This document shows positions 60,546 to 64,000 of a stretch of DNA of 64,000 nt, piece after piece. A program made the translations under genes and the position numbers. The notes below the pieces were generated by a model, which was given only the letters and a program-made list of their open reading frames with translations, searched no databases and had not been told where the DNA came from. Every line of letters begins with the position of its first letter. Positions within the stretch are counted from its first letter, which is position 1. The stretch covers positions 62,001 through 126,000 of the forward strand of contig NZ_SJEE01000004.1 in assembly GCF_006937785.1 (NCBI RefSeq). Direction: 5' to 3'. The stretch is from Pseudanabaena sp. UWO311 (GTDB lineage Bacteria > Cyanobacteriota > Cyanobacteriia > Pseudanabaenales > Pseudanabaenaceae).

Positions 60546-60806
60546 CAAAGACTGAAGCAGATATCCTGCGAACCTACGATCTAGGCGTGATACCAAAACA
60601 CAAAAAGGCGTAGCCATTTTGTGTTTTAAAACCCTTACAGGGTTTGGTTTTTAATTCACAAAAGTATGGCAACACTTTTGTGAATTGGTATGAGTACTTT
60701 TATTGGTAAGCCCGTTCTGCTTGACTCGATGGTGCAAATCATGAAAATGAGGGGAACATATTGGTTTGAAATTGTAGAATTGCCCGATCGCGCTTCTAGG
60801 GAATAA
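60538..60806 (+). pseudogene. Rcp1-type response regulator, internally deleted and split by a MITE
   Basis: It starts with AAGGAGAT, ATG and MPNK, overlapping the kinase stop, as Rcp1-type regulators do behind phytochrome-like kinases. After MPNK the reading jumps to TEADILRTYDLGV, the late part of a receiver, so roughly 80 codons are missing. The sequence is then cut by the element at 60592-60691. Taking that out leaves one AT and gives an unbroken GVMSTFIGKPVLLD and later TYWFEIVELPDRASRE to a TAA at 60804. The end overlaps the stop of the minus-strand GGDEF-EAL gene. Confidence 0.85.
60590..60691. mobile_element. MITE-like palindromic repeat, copy B
   Basis: It begins ATACCAAAACACAAAA and ends TTTTGTGAATTGGTAT: imperfect terminal inverted repeats flanked by an AT duplication. 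Two inner hairpins are present: AAGGC-GTA-GCC and AATTCACAAAAG... . It is the inverted relative of 2235-2322 and interrupts a response-regulator relic. It has no ORF. Confidence 0.8.
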
Positions 60807-62613
60807 ATTTTGCTTCGATCTCTTGAACGGACAAGGGCTCAGAAAATAAATAACCTTGCCCGAATTGACATCCTAAGTCTCGCAGTATTTGCAACTGCCC
60901 TGATGTCTCAATACCTTCGGCAACAACGGCTAATCCTATTTGATTGCCTAAGGCGATGATGGTACGCACGATTTGGTAATTACGGCTTGCTTCTTGCATT
61001 TGATTGACAAAGGAGCGATCGATTTTCAAGTAATCCGCAGGTAAACGATGGATATAATTTAGCGATGAATAGCCTGTACCGAAATCATCAATACTAACTT
61101 GGATATTTCTGGCTTTAATTTGAGAGAGTAGATCGATTGTTTGGTTAATATCCGCAATTAACATACTCTCAGTAATTTCTAAAGTGATCGATTTTCCATC
61201 TAAGCCAGTTTTCGCCAATATGCGATCGATATCTGTCAGTAAGTTGGGGTTGCGAATATCCTGTGCCGATAGATTGATACTCATTTTTAGGTCGTGAGAA
61301 CTCGCAAATTTTTCCTTCCATTTGATGAGTTGATGGCAAGCTTCGTGAAATATCCAACTATCAAGAGCGATAATTAATCCTGTTTCTTCAGCGATCACTA
61401 CAAAATCCATAGGAGAAACCATGCCACGAGTTGGGTGTTGCCAACGGACTAAGGCTTCAAAACCAATTAAGCGATCGCCATTAAGGATGTCTATAATTGG
61501 CTGATAATAAACCATAAACTCTTGACGATCGATCGCATTACGCAAATCTGTTTCTAGAGTCAGTCGCTTAATCGCCTGATCGTGCATTTTGACATCAAAA
61601 ATCTTGTAGGAATTGCGTCCCTGTGCCTTTGCTTTGTACATAGCGAGATCGGCATCACGGAGTAAATCTGTGGCTTGATGATAATTTTTATTGCCCAAGA
61701 CAATGCCAATACTGACATTAATAAATATTTCACCGCCATTCAAAATTAATGGTATTTGAAAATCATTAAGAATGCATTCTGTAATCTTAATTACTTCATC
61801 AATATCGGCAATATATTCCAACAAAATGACAAACTCATCACCACCAAATCGAGCTACTAAATAAACATCCTCTAAATGAGCTTTTAGCTTTTCAGCAATG
61901 CTAATTAGCAGTTGATCGCCAATGATATGCCCCAAACTATCATTAACGATTTTAAATTGATCTAAATCTAGAAACAAAACTGCGTAACCATAGGAATCTA
62001 ATTGATGCGATCGCTGAATTGCTAATTCAATCCGTTGCAACAACAGCCGTCGATTTGGTAAATCTGTAAGGACATCATGGAGCGCATTGTGCGTAATCAT
62101 ATCAGAAGCTGCTTTAAGTGCAGCAGTCCGCAACGACACTTGCCACTCTAGTTCGGCATTACGATTCTCTAATAACTCTCTCTTTTCTGCTTCTAAGGCA
62201 GTCTGGCGATCGAGGGATATTTGCAAAGCATCGTATTGTTGCTTTATTCTCAACATTGATTGTACCCTAGCCCTCAGTTCAAGAGCATTAAGAGGCTTGC
62301 TAATAAAATCATCAGCCCCTGCATTTAAGCATTGAGCAAGATCTTCTTTAGCGGTAAGGGCTGTGACCATAATGATCGGAATCGGTCTATATTTAGGAAT
62401 GGCTTTGATGCGTTCGCAGACTTCGATACCATCCATATCGGGCATCATTACATCCAGTAAAATCAAATCTATCTCTAGGATTTTCAAAGATTCGAGTGTT
62501 TCCAGTCCACTAGATGCATAATTTAACTCATAGTCATATTCATTCAACAATGCTTCTATGACATCAAAGTTACCTGGCTCATCATCAACTATTAGAATGG
62601 ATAGATTAGACAT
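60796..62613 (-). CDS. Response regulator with GGDEF and EAL domains
   Basis: A 605-residue protein. A receiver domain (about 1-120; phospho-acceptor Asp in LILLDVMMPDMDG) is followed by a coiled linker, a GGDEF domain with intact ARFGGDEFVILL and an EAL domain with GFEALVRWQHP, IDDFGTGYSSL and EGIETSGQL. Both catalytic motifs look active, so it could make or break cyclic di-GMP depending on phosphorylation. Its first 150 residues are almost identical to those of the next gene. It converges on the kinase/response-regulator relic. Confidence 0.94.
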   Translation of the reverse strand: MSNLSILIVDDEPGNFDVIEALLNEYDYELNYASSGLETLESLKILEIDLILLDVMMPDMDGIEVCERIKAIPKYRPIPIIMVTALTAKEDLAQCLNAGADDFISKPLNALELRARVQSMLRIKQQYDALQISLDRQTALEAEKRELLENRNAELEWQVSLRTAALKAASDMITHNALHDVLTDLPNRRLLLQRIELAIQRSHQLDSYGYAVLFLDLDQFKIVNDSLGHIIGDQLLISIAEKLKAHLEDVYLVARFGGDEFVILLEYIADIDEVIKITECILNDFQIPLILNGGEIFINVSIGIVLGNKNYHQATDLLRDADLAMYKAKAQGRNSYKIFDVKMHDQAIKRLTLETDLRNAIDRQEFMVYYQPIIDILNGDRLIGFEALVRWQHPTRGMVSPMDFVVIAEETGLIIALDSWIFHEACHQLIKWKEKFASSHDLKMSINLSAQDIRNPNLLTDIDRILAKTGLDGKSITLEITESMLIADINQTIDLLSQIKARNIQVSIDDFGTGYSSLNYIHRLPADYLKIDRSFVNQMQEASRNYQIVRTIIALGNQIGLAVVAEGIETSGQLQILRDLGCQFGQGYLFSEPLSVQEIEAKFIP

Positions 62614-62719
62614 GAATTATTTAGATTATTAGACTATTGTTGTTGGGCTAAAACTTGTTTGATTGTATTTGCAAGTTGATTGAATTTGAAAGGTTAAATT
62701 AAATATTCAACGGTCAATA

Positions 62720-63721
62720 TCATGAAATTGCTACCACATATCGATCGCGACCTTGATATTTAGCTTCATAAAGGGCCTTGTCAGACAGGGCAATTAAATG
62801 CTCTGATGATTTATCCGAAGTAGGAATCAAGCTAGAAAGCCCCATACTAATGGTGACGATTTCATTGATCTTGGAATCTTCGTGAGGAATATTTAGGTTG
62901 CGGATAGCCTCTTGGATGGACTCAGCAACTGCGATCGCACCATCTATCTCTGTATTGGGCAAAAGTACTATAAATTCTTCCCCTCCATAGCGAGCAAATA
63001 GATCGTCAGGGCGTTTGAGTTGTTTGGCGGCAGTTTGTGCAACTTGGATCAAGCAATCATCTCCAGAGAGATGCCCGTAGAAGTCGTTATAATTTTTAAA
63101 ATAATCAATGTCGATCAAAATGAGGGAAAGCCATGTTTGTTCCCGCCTCAGACGTTGCCATTCTTTCTGTAGGCGATCGTCAAAACAACGACGATTGGAT
63201 ACCTGAGTTAAGCCATCAGTGTTGGCTCGCAAATATGCTTCTTCGGTTTGCCGCTCTAGTTCGGCATTACGATTCTCTAATAACGCTCTCTTTTCTGCCT
63301 CTAAGACTAACTGGCGATCGAGGGATATTTGCAAAGCATCGTATTGTTGCTTTATTCTCAACATTGATTGCACTCTAGCCCTCAGTTCAAGAGCATTAAG
63401 AGGCTTGCTAATAAAATCATCAGCCCCTGCATTTAAGCATTGAGCAAGATCTTCTTTGGCGGTAAGGGCTGTGACCATAATGATCGGAATCGGTCTATAT
63501 TTAGGGATGGCTTTGATGTGTTCGCAGACTTCAATTCCATCCATCTCTGGCATCATTACATCCAGTAAAATCAAATCTATCTCTAGGATTTCTAAGGATT
63601 CGAGTGCCTCCTGTCCACTAGATGCATAATTTAATTCATAGTCATATTCACTTAAAAATGATTCTATGACATCAAAATTGCGCGGCTCATCATCAACGAT
63701 TAAAATAGACTGACTATTCAT
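62720..63721 (-). CDS. Response regulator with GGDEF domain
   Basis: A 333-residue diguanylate cyclase candidate. A receiver (Asp in LILLDVMMPEMDG), a coiled linker and a GGDEF domain with ARYGGEEFIVLLPN and a downstream YRG-like product-binding turn are present. The receiver and linker are nearly identical in DNA to those of 60796-62613 but the output domain differs, so the genes came from duplication of the receiver part. It is upstream of the GGDEF-EAL gene on the same strand. Confidence 0.94.
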   Translation of the reverse strand: MNSQSILIVDDEPRNFDVIESFLSEYDYELNYASSGQEALESLEILEIDLILLDVMMPEMDGIEVCEHIKAIPKYRPIPIIMVTALTAKEDLAQCLNAGADDFISKPLNALELRARVQSMLRIKQQYDALQISLDRQLVLEAEKRALLENRNAELERQTEEAYLRANTDGLTQVSNRRCFDDRLQKEWQRLRREQTWLSLILIDIDYFKNYNDFYGHLSGDDCLIQVAQTAAKQLKRPDDLFARYGGEEFIVLLPNTEIDGAIAVAESIQEAIRNLNIPHEDSKINEIVTISMGLSSLIPTSDKSSEHLIALSDKALYEAKYQGRDRYVVAIS

Positions 63722-63750
63722 GATTATTAGGTTAGGGTGCTACGATTTAA

Positions 63751-63789
63751 GATTTTTTGTGTCGAGGCTTCGCCTCGACACAAAAAATC
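63751..63789 (-). terminator. 18-bp perfect hairpin after the right-edge receiver gene
   Basis: Arms GATTTTTTGTGTCGAGGC and complement close a TTC loop, six bases downstream of the stop of the right-edge receiver gene. T-rich flanks on both strands fit a terminator. Confidence 0.85.
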
Positions 63790-63795
63790 GGTTAT

Positions 63796-64000
63796 TTATT
63801 GCTTTTGGGCTAAAATTTGTTTGATTGTCGTGGCTAGGTGATTGAGTTTGACGGGTTTAGTTAAATATTCATTTGCACCAGCTTCTATGCATCGATCGCG
63901 ATCGCCTGTCATCACCAATGCAGTTAAGGCAATAATGGGAATGTTCGCTAATTCAGGAATATTACTACCACGAATGATTTTGATCGCCTCTAGCCCGTCA
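63796..64000 (-). CDS. Receiver domain of a larger signalling protein, partial
   Basis: The minus-strand frame from the right edge to the stop at 63796 encodes the end of a receiver: DGLEAIKIIRGSNIPELANI, then IIALTALVMTGDRDRC, then EYLTKPVKLNH, ending IKQILAQKQ. It is the C-terminal part of a hybrid histidine kinase or a response regulator beginning beyond the window. It resembles the truncated receiver at 57402-57659. Confidence 0.8.
   Translation of the reverse strand, partial: DGLEAIKIIRGSNIPELANIPIIALTALVMTGDRDRCIEAGANEYLTKPVKLNHLATTIKQILAQKQ

Overview
The window is cyanobacterial chromosome. It carries photosystem I subunits (psaL, psaI, psaK), phosphoribulokinase (prk), a ferredoxin-type sulfate reduction gene (cysH), the short cyanobacterial form of ribosomal protein S1, and a very high density of the HIP1 octamer GCGATCGC. 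Low GC, hundreds of HIP1 sites, and many perfect intergenic palindromes with GC-closed 3-base loops suggest a Pseudanabaena-like filamentous lineage; this genus-level guess is inference.

Layout. 0-13.8 kb is mostly housekeeping: uracil-DNA glycosylase, alanine racemase, a GHL10 glycosidase, a membrane C39-like protease, rpsA, a PIN/HTH toxin-antitoxin pair, rsmB, mraY, a pentapeptide protein, psaL-psaI and nth. 13.9-26.5 kb is an accessory conflict-type region: a CHAT protease fused to an AAA-like ATPase, a small unknown protein, an HNH nuclease and a 1429-residue AAA-like/TM/coiled-coil/WD40 protein with start/stop overlaps, then a ParDE-like pair, a frameshifted CopG-like relic, a Trypco1-type protein, uvrA, a VapBC pair and a SUKH protein. 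26.5-47 kb mixes an ABC exporter, a divergent lipid methyltransferase/desaturase pair, a transglutaminase, psaK, an amino-acid binding lipoprotein with a Ser/Pro-rich insert, plsX-fabH, cysH, prk, and a DUF721(DciA-like)/AAA operon. 47-57 kb has a possible 30-residue membrane protein, an aldolase/SDR fusion, ridA, an orphan GvpL/F, a TPR protein and two tandem MazF-type modules flanked by relics of the TPR gene tail. 57-64 kb is a signalling cluster: a GAF-PAS histidine kinase, a decayed Rcp1-type response regulator split by a 100-bp mobile element, two paralogous receiver-GGDEF(-EAL) proteins, and a receiver running off the edge.

The most interesting points are: (1) the CHAT-AAA / HNH / AAA-WD40 cluster with a nearby Trypco1 gene, which looks like a split caspase-plus-WD40-receptor abortive system; (2) a predicted short RNA whose first 11 bases are the exact complement of the conserved core of cyanobacterial Yfr1, with the same 11-mer covering the mraY ribosome-binding site; (3) a MITE whose removal restores the frame of a response-regulator fragment; (4) palindromic terminators whose arms extend into coding sequence over the stop codon, suggesting birth by inverted duplication; (5) copies of a TPR-gene tail marking duplication of a toxin-antitoxin unit. 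I found no tRNA, rRNA, CRISPR array or intact transposase gene.
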